A DNA stretch of 64,000 nt from Antedon mediterranea. Its lineage: Eukaryota > Echinodermata > Crinoidea > Comatulida > Antedonidae. Below are positions 1 to 36,400 of this stretch, piece after piece. The notes below the pieces were generated by a model. The model was not told the origin of the DNA, did no database searches, and worked only from the letters and a program-made list of their open reading frames with translations. The DNA is taken from positions 23,910,412 to 23,974,411 of the forward strand of contig NC_092675.1 in NCBI RefSeq assembly GCF_964355755.1, written 5' to 3'. The stretch's first letter is position 1. Every line of letters begins with the position of its first letter. The position numbers were made by a program, and so were the translations under genes.

Positions 1-64
1 TGACGGAAATTGAACCCAGGACCCTTGGAGTGGTAGCCAAGCATCAGAACCACCAAGCCACTCC
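1..64 (-). mobile_element. tRNA-derived SINE-like fragment at window edge
   Basis: Read on the minus strand, 64-1 looks like a tRNA. It has GGAGTGG as acceptor arm, an A-box-like TGGCTTGGTGG, and a B-box-like GGTTCAATT about 40 bases later. It runs off the window, so length and tail are unknown. A complete tRNA gene is less likely because the arms do not pair well. Confidence 0.5.
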
Positions 65-1164
65 ATGTCCTTTTACAATAAACATAAAATAACGGAATTA
101 CTGATAAAATCCCTGATAAAATTATGTAATCAGCACAATTAGAAATAACGGTAAATAATATTAATGGCAATCACACAAATGGGAAACTAACTGTACCTGC
201 ACTTACTACAAAGTTCATTTCATTCATCAGTCTGATTCATCTTTCATTACACATTATTGTCTATTAATATATTAATACTTGTTGTTCTTCATAGAGCTTT
301 TGATTTTGTTTGATTTGGCCCTACATATGATAAACATGTAATTTATACTATAATCATGTTAGTCCAACCACAAATGCACTCCTACCTATAATAAATTCCT
401 TATATAGTTTCTTACCCCAGGTTGAGAATGATTACATTTAAATTACTTTTAAGTCACAGCATCAGCCAATCAAAAACAATGCATTGAATAGATGCTCCAA
501 TGTGACTTGAACATGATCGTTATTAAAATTGGTTTACAATGACAGTGGCAAATGCCAGAATTTTCTGAATAGATAATGACAGACCCAAGGTTTTAGAATA
601 GAGATGTGGGCGACGAAGGACAGTGCCTACAAATTGTGAAATAAATTGCTTACCTAACGACCTATCTTTTCCGTTGTAATTTTCGAAATTTAGGAAACCA
701 TTGGCACCTGCATATGAAAGGTTTTTAATGGACATATTAAAAAAAAAATTTGGTTTCAAAATATCCTCATCGTTACAAAATCAAATGTTCTTAAACCTTC
801 ATTGTGTATTCACATATTTTTGTATCACACATGGTTCACTTTATTCTATTATTCATCTATTTGTAAGGTTCGTCGCCCTCATATCCTTTCACTACACTAC
901 CTACAATCACTGATGCTTTTACTAGTAAGTACTGCACGATTCTAAATGTAAGGTGCACGGCTTATATTTACACAGCAAAAAATAAATAAATTGTTACACT
1001 CAACCGCATGATCAATGAATGTGAAGTCATGATTTTATATATTTTCAATCTTGGACTATTGTGAATCATAATTTAACTATCTATTTTTTTTCTCTCTATT
1101 TAGATTGCACTCTTCTGTTAATTCACTTTTTAATGTAGCATTTTTTGACGTCATAGACATGGAT

Positions 1165-1195
1165 CATGGAGGTATAAAATTGTTATACCTCCATG
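1165..1195. repeat. perfect hairpin with CATGGAGGTATAA arms
   Basis: Thirteen-base arms CATGGAGGTATAA and TTATACCTCCATG flank a 5-base loop. A related short hairpin (ATGGAGG/CCTCCAT) occurs at 61264-61280, so this may be a dispersed element end. Confidence 0.6.
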
Positions 1196-1943
1196 CATGG
1201 ATGATGTGCATTGATATCATTAGATTATAGCAGTAAATTGTATAATTGTTGCATACAGGATTTCAAGTGCAAAATTGAACTTCTATACATATTCACAATC
1301 ATATTTTTTGGCAGAACCATATATATTGGTCTTTATTCCAAATTTAACATAATAATTAAAACAAAGCAAAGCAAAAATGCTGAATTGAGTTCTTACAAGA
1401 GGTAAAAAACATCAAATTAAAATCTATTAAAATCATCAAAATAATCATTTCTTAAGAAAAATAATTGTAAAAAATCTTTTATTTACAACTTTATCAAACT
1501 AGCCATTACTTACTACCTGCTCCTAGTTGCTCCTTCTACATTTTGAAAAAGTCTGCTTCTTTATTGATGCTTCATTGGTTCTCTATATCTGTTTTTCTTG
1601 CATGAAACTTGGCATGATGATATTTTTATGTAATATTTCTTAGAACAAAAAATTAAAATACATATAAAGCATTATGAATTTATATCATTTAGGACCAAAA
1701 ATAGTTGCTTCTCAATCTAAACAGTGACTATAAGTCACTTTGATAGTACTGTAATGTACTCTTGACCAATCGGAAAATAATATTAAGAAATTACAAACAC
1801 AATAATTTTGCCAGTTTTTCAACAAAATGTCAGTACTGTGTAATTTGGAATAATTTTTTAAAAAATTCCAAAAACAAAAAGACATTATAATAAAGCTACC
1901 CTTTTTACTGAAGTATTTCTAATGATATTTATATTGTTAATAG

Positions 1944-26227
<24,284 letters not shown>

Positions 26228-29200
26228 CGAGAATAGTGTACTCAAACTGGCCTACTAGAATGTAGTGTATAATTATGTAAAAATAAAAGATAAAAATGTA
26301 TGATAGTATGATCAATATCATTTTCCACAAATTAGAAATGTTTCAATAATTTGTGTATTTACATGCACTTTATTATTAACATATTCATTATTAATCCCTT
26401 TTCATTAATTTGTGAGATTTATACAAGTTGGAAACATGAATTCTTAGGTTTCATTATATGCAATTTGCTGTATACATGAGTATCACATTTGTTTTTCATT
26501 TAATTTTAATCAATTTTCATTACATCATTTCCATAAAAATCTTTGAAAAGTCAATATCCTTAAATATATTGACTTTAAGAGTGTAATTTCACTCTAGTAC
26601 ACTGTATGTGTCTTACCTTGGTCTACTTTTTTTATTGGAGAACCTTGCGGGCTACTGTCTCCACTGCTACACAGGGATTGTTGTAGACATGATGGTTTAG
26701 CAATTGCGATACCTTTTGTTATATCCCACTGGCGTGCAGCATTCTTGATTGCAATTCTTGATTGTAAGGAAAATATTTCACTTAAGTGTGATTAAGTGAT
26801 ACGACCACTGGTTCATGAATTCAAAATCTCTCTAAGTGTTTGTTTACCAGTGATTTACGAGTTTGATCAAAACAATCGCATGCAAGTTGTACATAAATAA
26901 AGACATTTAAATTATTTATATATTATCTAGTCTTCCATAAATAAATGGTGATGAAAAGAAATGGTAATTTCATTTTATACACATTGTCCCAAAATTTAAC
27001 AAATTTAACCATAGTCAATGGGAACTGGTATCTACTGTGTATAACTAGTGTAAAAGGGTTACAAATACATTTTTTTTCAATGTTTTTAACTATTTAAAGT
27101 GTATTGTTTTACAGTATTTAAAATGAAATGCATGTATTTTTGAAGATAAAAAGATATGCGAGATTCCTACCTTATAGAGGAAAGTGGAATAGTCCAGGCA
27201 CTGTTGAATTTCATCGAAAGGAATATAAGAAGCAAATATTATTTAAGAAGTCTTTATACCAATCTATACCTCATTGTATGTACGGTATTTACAAAGAGTA
27301 ATTTTAAATCTAATTTTTTTTAAATAAGATTGTAAATATTTTTTAAAAGGTATCTAACTGGTTCAAAGTACAAATTCAACATATTATTTTCTTTAAAATA
27401 TTTTGTGTGTTTTTTTTTTATATTTTGTTTCTTAATGAATGTACAAATTGATATGATATAATGTTATGACATCTTCTTTTGCATTAATTAATTTAGATGT
27501 CAAGTTAAATACACTAATTATGATGTTAGTTAGGTTGTATTGTTATATTTACCAGATGCAATATTTTACACAGTAAAAGATTTGGATGTGGCGTCCAAAT
27601 TGTGTGGTATAGGCAATTTTGTAATTTACAAATTATGAAATTAATGGAAACTGATATTAATAAATTATGATTTTAATCATTATTTTAAAGAAATATTTAT
27701 TTGTAAATGTTTGTAAGTTAGAAGTGAATGCAGTATTTTGCTAAATAATTAATTTAAATTGCCTCATGTAATTTCATAGGTTTCTAATCATTGCGGATGA
27801 CAGCCATTTTGACTGTCGGTTATGGAACACAAGGGTGTTGGGGGGTCATGAGTTGGCTCGCGCTGCCTATGGAAAGTTGGTTTATGTTACCAGGGTAACG
27901 GTGGCGCATGACACCTCATATACTTTTAAACTACATAATGAAACTTCTTATTATGAAAGTTTGTTTACATACAAACAGAGAACATACAGGATTCTAGGGT
28001 TTTGCAAATGATAGGTGTGCTACAATTGTACTCTTCAATACATTCAGGGGTGCTGTAGGTGTGCTGTTATTTTGGTGTGTAGAAGTTTACCAAATTTAAG
28101 CGTGTTGTAAATCGGAAGAGCAGTTTAGGAGTGTGTTAGGTGAATGATCGCACTCGCTCGCCTTAAAAGACAAGGCCTGGAAGAGTCTCAAACATTTAAA
28201 ATTAAACCTAGATTCCTTACTGTGTACAAGGTAGTTCTGAGCTAGTAGTTGAGCACATAAAATATCCCTTCCAATCGGACAGAAACTATTCAGTATTGGT
28301 AGAAATAAATATTATGCTGAAGCATAGAATGCATCCCTGAGATGCTGTCGACCCACACAATTAGTGCCCTTTATCTCTCATACAGACATACACAAATAAG
28401 TATACGATTTATAAAAAAACAATATTTATTTAAGAAAATCAACTGAATACATAGCATTGAATATATATTGGTATTATTATTGATTGATATTATTAGTTTT
28501 AACTTCTTACTATAATAATGTTTAAAATCTATTTCTACAAAGGATTTGGAATACAATTAGCTGGCAAATATCCTACGGTTATTGGTATATAGCGAACACA
28601 AAATACCTGTACACAGGGCAATTAAGTATTGTATATTGGTTTCTTATAAATCAGTGGATATCAGGATTGATTTGGAATATAATATGTTATCATTACTATT
28701 ACAATACAACAGGGAATATAAACCAGAAAGACTTACACTTAACTATGATAAACCAAAACACTGCAAAATATATGGAAATGTGATGAATGAAACGGAAAAT
28801 GAACACAGTATTATACTTGATGGTGATGACAATGATGAACAATTGTTTTGATTTTAAACGTGGATGATGAATTGCTATAGTCACACAAAAAATAAATAAA
28901 AATAAACAAAATACATATAAATATATATAAAAGATGTCCATACTATTAGTTGGAATATTAAAATTTGGTATAAATATAAAATAAAATCTTTTAAACCTGT
29001 ATATTAAGCTAACACCAAGTAGTTTAAATATGAAAGTTATTAGTAAAAAAAAAAAGTTTAACTGCACAAATATAAGATTTTTACCCCGATTACATTACAT
29101 CATAGACAGACTAGGGTGCTAAAATGTTGTCACTCACTTGTAAAGTTTATCGATATATAGTAATAATTTGTTACATACATTGTTGTATACATGAATCAGG

Positions 29201-30212
29201 TTTTTTTTAATCTCATATTCCAGCAAAGGCACTCAATCTTCATTTACTTTTTTACTACAATATTACTAATGCCTACGTAGCAATATAGTTTGAACATGAA
29301 ATTTACAAACCAGTTTATCAATAAATAAAAAATATGTATATTTTTATTTGCATAGCACACACAAACTGAGTGTGTACACTCATGTATTTATAACCAGTGC
29401 TATAAGCCAGTTTATGTGACAGTTGGTTCATAATTATTTTGAAACCTGAGCAGCACTGATGAGATCTAATAAGCAGGATTCTGTACACATGTTTATTGTA
29501 TTGCTTCCTTCCTTGTATACAATACACAATTGTTGTCAAAATTCACAATGATTCTCACCAATACAGAAGCAGCAATGAAGTAAAAGGTATATCTAAATTG
29601 TGCATATTTTTTTTCCAATACTAGGGATTATTACATTATCATATTCATAAATCTCTCTATTTATTAGAGTATCCACAACCAAAATTAATTAAATTCAAAT
29701 TAAAATTAGATAAAATGAAATGTATTGAAATGTACAGAACGTCAACAGTTAATCAATTTGTCATGATTATATTAAAATACATTATGATACACAATGATAG
29801 TACCAAATACACATGAGCATCATGATTAATATATCAAAATGCACCAATACATTAGAAATTCCCTACAAAGTGCTTGATACTGTGCAACTTACTAACACCA
29901 ATGCTTATATACAAAATACATGGTTTCTAATAATTGTGTCACAATCTATTTAACAATAATTGAGGGAAGGAATAATGAAGAGATATTAGAGCGCCCCCAA
30001 TGAAACATTTTATTTATTTTATCAAAACCAACAGCAACGAAAGTTGCCACTTAAAACGGTATAATTATTTATTATTTATTTTGACAATTATTAAAATGGT
30101 TAAAATGCTATCCATCAAGATACAAGTTCTCTGAATAATGTTAAACTTTCAAAACTGTTTTTGTGTACGATTAGTGTTACTAAACAATCAAACCATCTAA
30201 AAGAAAAGTTTT
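26228..30212. other. 3' UTRs and convergent intergenic region
   Basis: Lies between the plus-strand EGF gene and the minus-strand gene A. It holds AATAAA signals, AT-rich unique sequence and short open frames with no recognisable protein similarity or convincing splice context. No further gene supported. Confidence 0.6.
26282..26287 (+). promoter_or_regulatory. candidate polyadenylation signal of the EGF/SEA/CUB gene
   Basis: AATAAA 55 bp after the stop codon. Another AATAAA at 26896-26901 could give a longer 3' UTR. No transcript evidence distinguishes them. Confidence 0.4.
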
Positions 30213-30487
30213 TTATTTAGTATTTAGCTCATTATAAGCTGGTGGATTACCATGTGCAGGTTGAGCTACTTGACCTGGGTACTGATCAGGTTGACCAGTA
30301 GCTGGGTACTGATCAGGTTGACCAGTAGCTGGGTACTGAGTAGGTTGACCTGCAGGAGTGTATTGAGCAGGTTGACCAGCAGCTTGGAATTGAGGTTGTC
30401 CAGCTGAATATTGACCACCTGGATAGGGTGCAACAGGTTGTTGGTAATACATCGGTGTGTTCACAATCTGAGTTTGAGGAGGATACA
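30213..30487 (-). CDS. gene A exon 6 (Pro/Gln-rich tail and stop)
   Basis: Opens VYPPQTQIV (gene B: VFPPQTHFV), then about four GQPxQY repeats, then PPAYNEL and the stop TAA. An AATAAA overlaps the stop, and more AATAAA lie near 30009-30019, so the 3' UTR extends below 30213. Confidence 0.87.
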
Positions 30488-33400
30488 CTAAAAGACAAAA
30501 TGCATTAGGTTAAAAAAGACACATTATTTATAAGTAAACAAGATTGTAATGTACTTGCATTAATTTATGTAAATACAATGATAGGTTGAAATGGAATTGC
30601 ACATGATTAGCGATGCAAAGGTCATTAAATGACAGTAAATGTAGACCGCAGTTGTTTTTTTATTTATCTCGGTCTCAGTAAAATTAATGTGATATACCAT
30701 ATGCGCTGAGGGAATATACAGTCCTGAGAGAACAATAGTTCCCACAGAGGATATCACATTTTATATTACACCTGTAAGCAGGCAACATCTGAACATTAAC
30801 TACTGCATTTTTAATAAATACAAAAATATATTTTGAACAATATAAATTAAAATACCTGGTCCCATTGGTTGTACATAACCACCAGTGTGGACTACTACTG
30901 GCTGTCCAGAACTATACATCACCTAAAAGATAAATTTACAAATTGTAATAAACATATTGGTAATAAATTAGATAGTTTCATAAAACAATTATGACTGCAG
31001 CCAGTAATATGTACTTTACTTTTAGACTGACTGAGGCTTTCATGGCACACAGTATGACTGTTTTAACAATAGGGGTTTTGATTTGAGTTGATATGAAAAG
31101 GAAGGAGTCCGTCCACGTCTACATGGTTAGGAAATACAAGCAGGAAGTTACTTATACTTTATCCAAGGTATATTAGCTTTTTGATTTGTGAAGTTTTTAT
31201 AAAATTAAAGATATTGTTACTCGCAATGGAATTAATAATTTCTTGGTAATCTAGCATTTTTTGTATACGAGGATCATATAGAATGCGTTCGTGTAATACG
31301 CTTAACACGCTGCATTGCGTATCGTTCTCAAGCAGATAGCCTCAACACAGGCGTATAGCCACTGATACCCACAGCATTGTCATTTTGTATCTCCATTGAG
31401 ATCCAGCCACTGATACCCACAGCATTGTCATTTTGTATCTCTATTGAGATCCAGCCACTGATACCCACAGCATTGTCATTTGGTATCTCCATTGAGATCC
31501 AGCCACTGATACCCACAGCATTGTCATTTGGTATCTCCATTGAGATCCAGCCACTGATACCCACAGCATTGTCATTTTTTGAGTAATTTGCCTTTGGATT
31601 TAAATATATATTTTATATATAAAAACTACTCTGAGTCACAAATATCTTTACTTACATGTTGATTTGATCTTGGAGGGCAGCACAAATCAGGTGACAGTAC
31701 ACACACAGCCGCAATGGAAAATGCAAATTCAAGTATACCAAGAACAATCAATACTGCATCTATTGCAATCTCAACATTCTGGAAAAAAAAAACAATTATT
31801 ATTTTTGGAAATGTATACAGTAAATAACTAATAACCAGCTCTATAATAGCCCATCCTAAACTATAACTACTGTATAACCCATGATTAGTAGCCTATAATT
31901 TGGGGTAGAGTATTTCTTAAAATCATGAAATATGGTGATGAGAGCACCAAGTAATGACAAATTCATATGTAGTAGTAATTTTATACAAAAAACTGTAAAA
32001 ATATTTTGTAAATTTGATCAAAGTGAACAAACAAAAGAAAAAAATTAAAAAGAATTACACAGTCATAAGTAGTATAGTCAGGATAGTAGGATCCATAATA
32101 GTTGTTGTAGTAGTGGTGGTAATATGTGCAATGCTCATTGTATCCTTCTTCTCTAGCTGCAGCTACACTCATCCACAGTATTTGATCAATAGAAAACAAA
32201 ATGGAAATGATACTCATGACAAGTCCACCAACAGCCTAAAAAAGAAACAATATTATGACAAACTGCATAATTACTTGTTAATTATTTTGCTATGCCATGA
32301 TTTGTATATTAGTGAACATATAATATGATGTGTTTCATGTTTATTGATGTATCACACATACAGGTATATTATGCAAGGCCATAGAGAGAGAGAGATTAAA
32401 AACAGATGAGGCAAAGATGCTTTAAATATAATTATTAATATAAAATATCATGAACTCTGCTGGGGAATTAGGGTGTTTAGTGAACATTGATAATCTCAGA
32501 TGAGGCCCTCGCTTCGTCTGTCTCATCATTACACGGACCAGGCTACTTTAGCGTTACGTTTGGCATCCACTGAATCAGTGGATGACCTATCCCCTCAACA
32601 TGTCAATTGTGGTATAAGTTGACAGGAATAATACTCTGTGGTGTAATAAAAATGCCAGCGTGTTTATTTAAGACTGCAAGTGTTAAGAATAACTTGCTGT
32701 CCATTTTCAACTTCCTCTTACCAATGACCAATAGCAAACAGGCACTGCTTGTCAATCAGGTCCTCACTGACTGGGTATTAACCAATCAATGTACTATTAG
32801 ATAGGTCACTGATTTTATAAAATAGTTTGCGGGAAATTTGATTTCTGACCTTGTACAGGAATAAATACTTTAGTGGTTGTTTATAATAATAATCTAAATA
32901 TTTCTCAATGCTGCTTTATGCAAAGCAATTTAACTAGAACTACAGACACATTAAATAAATACTTTTAAACATGAACAATAGTTTTGTTAGGGAATTGGGA
33001 TGGCCGTGTGATATTCAATTTATTAAATTTAATGGGAAAGTATATAGCCTATCTTTCACAAAATTTCGTATGTCATCAGGCAGCGTTTTAAAGGCTGGAA
33101 GCCCTTTGAATTGATCGATTTTGGGAACAAAATGGATTGATAGTCAATCATGAGTACTTCCGAACAGTGCTATAAATGTATCACGAAAGCATATTAGTGT
33201 TTCATGTTTTATTCACCTGTTGTTGGGTGGTGGACATCTTGTAGACAATGTACAGCAGCAACAAACATACATAATTGATACAAATAAACACAATTTAAAT
33301 TTGATAACTCTACGCGATTTTATACGAGATAAATGCGTAGACTCGGTCATCAATGACCGTCTACTTGATAATATAAACGACGAGCCCGTGGAAGAAAATG

Positions 33401-36400
33401 TAGCCTACAACAGAACTATTAGAAAGAATTAATCGCAAAAGGGTTAGGCCTAAGCCAGATATACCACGGAGTTCAAATATCCCCCGCCATTCCTCTTGAT
33501 GGATTGAGGCGGCAGGCATCAAAGCGATTTTAAAATTGAATGGAAGCGCATCGAAAATAAATAAAAGATCTTTCTCGGAAGATTCATTGTGGAGGAAAAT
33601 CTGACTTGCTGCATGCGTTTGCATGGTAGGTAGAAATCAACGTGCCGATAAAAATAAAATAATTAACAAATTCTTATCAGATAGATCTACGTAAACGTGT
33701 GAAGTAGGACTAAAGAGGTCTTATTTACAGTATATCAGTAGGCCTAATATATATTCGTATAAAATATCCTAATTTCCACAACTCAGGATTATGTCCATAA
33801 TGATATCAATAATAAGAATCTGTTATAGGCCTATGCGTAATTTTTTTAAATTAAGCCACTAATTTTTCATTATCATACATTAAATTCAATTATACCATAC
33901 ACAATTCAGTGATTATTTTACAATTATTTTCTCATTTTCTCAATTGTCTTTTCTCTTACAGGTAATAACGTGGTACGTGCTTCATGATTGATGGTAAAAT
34001 TAATTTATACCTGTAACAATAGATTATGGCAAGGCGTTTCGGACCGGACGGAGTAGGCCTACTCCTTTAAAGTTGTCATCGGAGGAGAAGATTAGGTGGA
34101 AGAAATGCTTTCCATGGACTGCACCAGAAGTAATTTCTTATGTAATAACGTTAGATCATGAATAATTAAAAATTGAATGAACCCACATAAGAAAAAAAAG
34201 TTAAATGAAACTTTGATGGGTTATACTGTAGTATATGCACGCGCACATATATATATGCGTACTGCGCATATGGTCTGACGAGGTTAGCCTACAAAACGTT
34301 CTATACTATTGTTCATGACTACTAGTTGGTTTCATTAAATACGTTCATTATTATACTCATCTCAACGTACTTATTAATTTGTCTACGACGATACACGACA
34401 CTGGCGACGAGGATGGGATACAGGCACATTTACATAGAGAGAAACGGAAGTATAATAATATTATAAAACTAGGCTAGGCCTAGGCTAGCAGTTTTTGATT
34501 TTCCAACAACGGCAACCGTAACCAAGGAACCGCACAGGCTAATAACGACTGAGCGCCCTGAACGTACAGAGCGAAGCGCGGTAATGGCAGCGGCTAATAC
34601 CAGAATTCTATTCGAGGAATTCAACGTCCAGGATGGAGACATAGATACGTATGTGGACAGGCTGGAACAATATTTTGTGGCATTAGATATCAATGACGGA
34701 GGTAAGAAAAGAGCGATATTATTGAGTAGTTTAGGAGAGACTGGATACACAACGATACGAGATTTGTGTTTTCCTGATAAACCAAGTACAAAATCGTACG
34801 ATACGCTCACAACCAAGCTCAAAGAGCATTACAAACCTACTCGAATAACGATTTCTGAACGATTTATATTCAGAAATGTAAAACAGACACGGGGACAGAC
34901 TATTTCTCAATTTGTATCCCATCTAAAGAAAAAGGCGATACATTGTGGTTTTGAAGGAGAGGCATTGGAAAACGCACTGCGTGATCAGTTCGTATGTGGA
35001 CTAATAAGTCAGAGCATCCAAAAGAAATTATTGACAAAGAACCATACGTTCAAGGAAGCAACAGACATAGCCATAGCCTCGGAGGCAGCAACAGCGAATA
35101 TGAAAAGTATGTCGCACGATGTGGACAAGCCAATCAACCACGTTACGTCTAACAGCAGGAAGTCTACGAAAACGTATCAAGCGTCAAAACAAACACGAAC
35201 GCAGAAATGTGACCGCTGTGGTATGAACAATCATACAAGAGATACGTGTAAATACAAAAACGCTACATGCTTTAAATGCAACAAACAAGGACACCTAAAA
35301 TCAGAATGCAGGCAGTCGAGTAAATCAACAAAACAATATAAACCTAAATCCATCAAGCAAGTAGAAGCACCGGATTACGACGAAGGTAATGACGATTTTG
35401 TAGATACAATGTTTTGCGTAGGCATTAAGCAGGACTTGAACGCATTCTAGGACCTAAATCAGCTATTCCGACACTGGCCGCACAGAGATTACAGCGATGG
35501 GCAATCGTGCTGTCAGCGTTCGAATACGATTTAAAGTTCATTCCTGGAAAACAGAACGTAATTGCCGACGCACTCTCACGTCTCCCAATGCCATACGAAG
35601 GACGGGAAGACGATGCAGTATATAACATAGCGGGGCATACATTAGACAATTTGCCAGTCACGAGTACGAACGTACAACAGCATACCAGGAAAGACCCGCT
35701 ATTGAGCAAAGTGTTATACATGGTACAGACAGGTTTATGGCAGTCAGAAAACGACGACGATCTAAAACCATTCCTACACCGAAGAGACGAATTGAGTGTA
35801 GAACAGGACTGTTTGCTGTGGGGATACAGGGTAGTGATTCCACCGAAACTCAGAGGGGCAGTTCTGGAGGAGCTTCATTGTGCTCACCCCGGAATCGTGC
35901 GTATGAAAGAGATTGCGCGAAGTCATGTCTGGTGGCCCCAGATAGATTCCGACATTGAACGATTGGTGAAGCAATGTCAAGCATGTCACCAAACACAAAG
36001 TCGACCAAGCGTAGCACCAATGATGCCCTGGATCTGGCCAAATCAGCCTTGGACACGAATACATATTGACTATGCGCAGAAAGATAAACGAGATTATCTA
36101 GTAGTGGTTGACTCATATTCGAAATGGCCAGAAGTCGTTCAGATGAACAGTACGACGAGTGCAGCGACCATCAAAGCGATGAGAGAGTTGTTCAGTAGAT
36201 ACGGATTGCCTGTTCAACTTGTAAGCGATAATGGACCTCAGTTTGTTAGCGACGAATTTGAATTCTTCTTAAAGCAAAACGGGGTGAAACATGTAAAGGT
36301 TGCACCTTATCACGCCGCAAGCAACGGAGCAGCAGAACGAATGGTTCAATCTTTCAAAAGATCGTTAGCGGCAAGCCGAGCTAATGGGAAGGATTTCCAA

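Larger units (their letters stand above)
1..1943. other. non-coding stretch upstream of EGF 1 (intron or 5' flank)
   Basis: Beyond the SINE-like edge fragment and a hairpin at 1165-1195, no cysteine-rich exon, signal-peptide exon or promoter could be recognised. Short open frames here lack splice context. Confidence 0.5.

Noticed and set aside
701-1405. Two frames of 64-70 codons upstream of EGF 1
   Set aside because: No signal peptide pattern linked to a donor, no cysteine module; not accepted as first exons.
27797-27899. Short frame with TVGYGT, like a potassium-channel filter
   Set aside because: Only about 33 codons, no pore helix or following transmembrane segment, stop soon after; chance.
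28582-28851. 89-codon plus-strand frame ending in an acidic tail
   Set aside because: An acceptor-like CAG precedes its second half and the composition is protein-like, but no upstream exon or similarity was found.
31328-31586. Repetitive frames over the 48-bp array
   Set aside because: The unit length is a multiple of three; the array lies in an intron of gene A on both readings.
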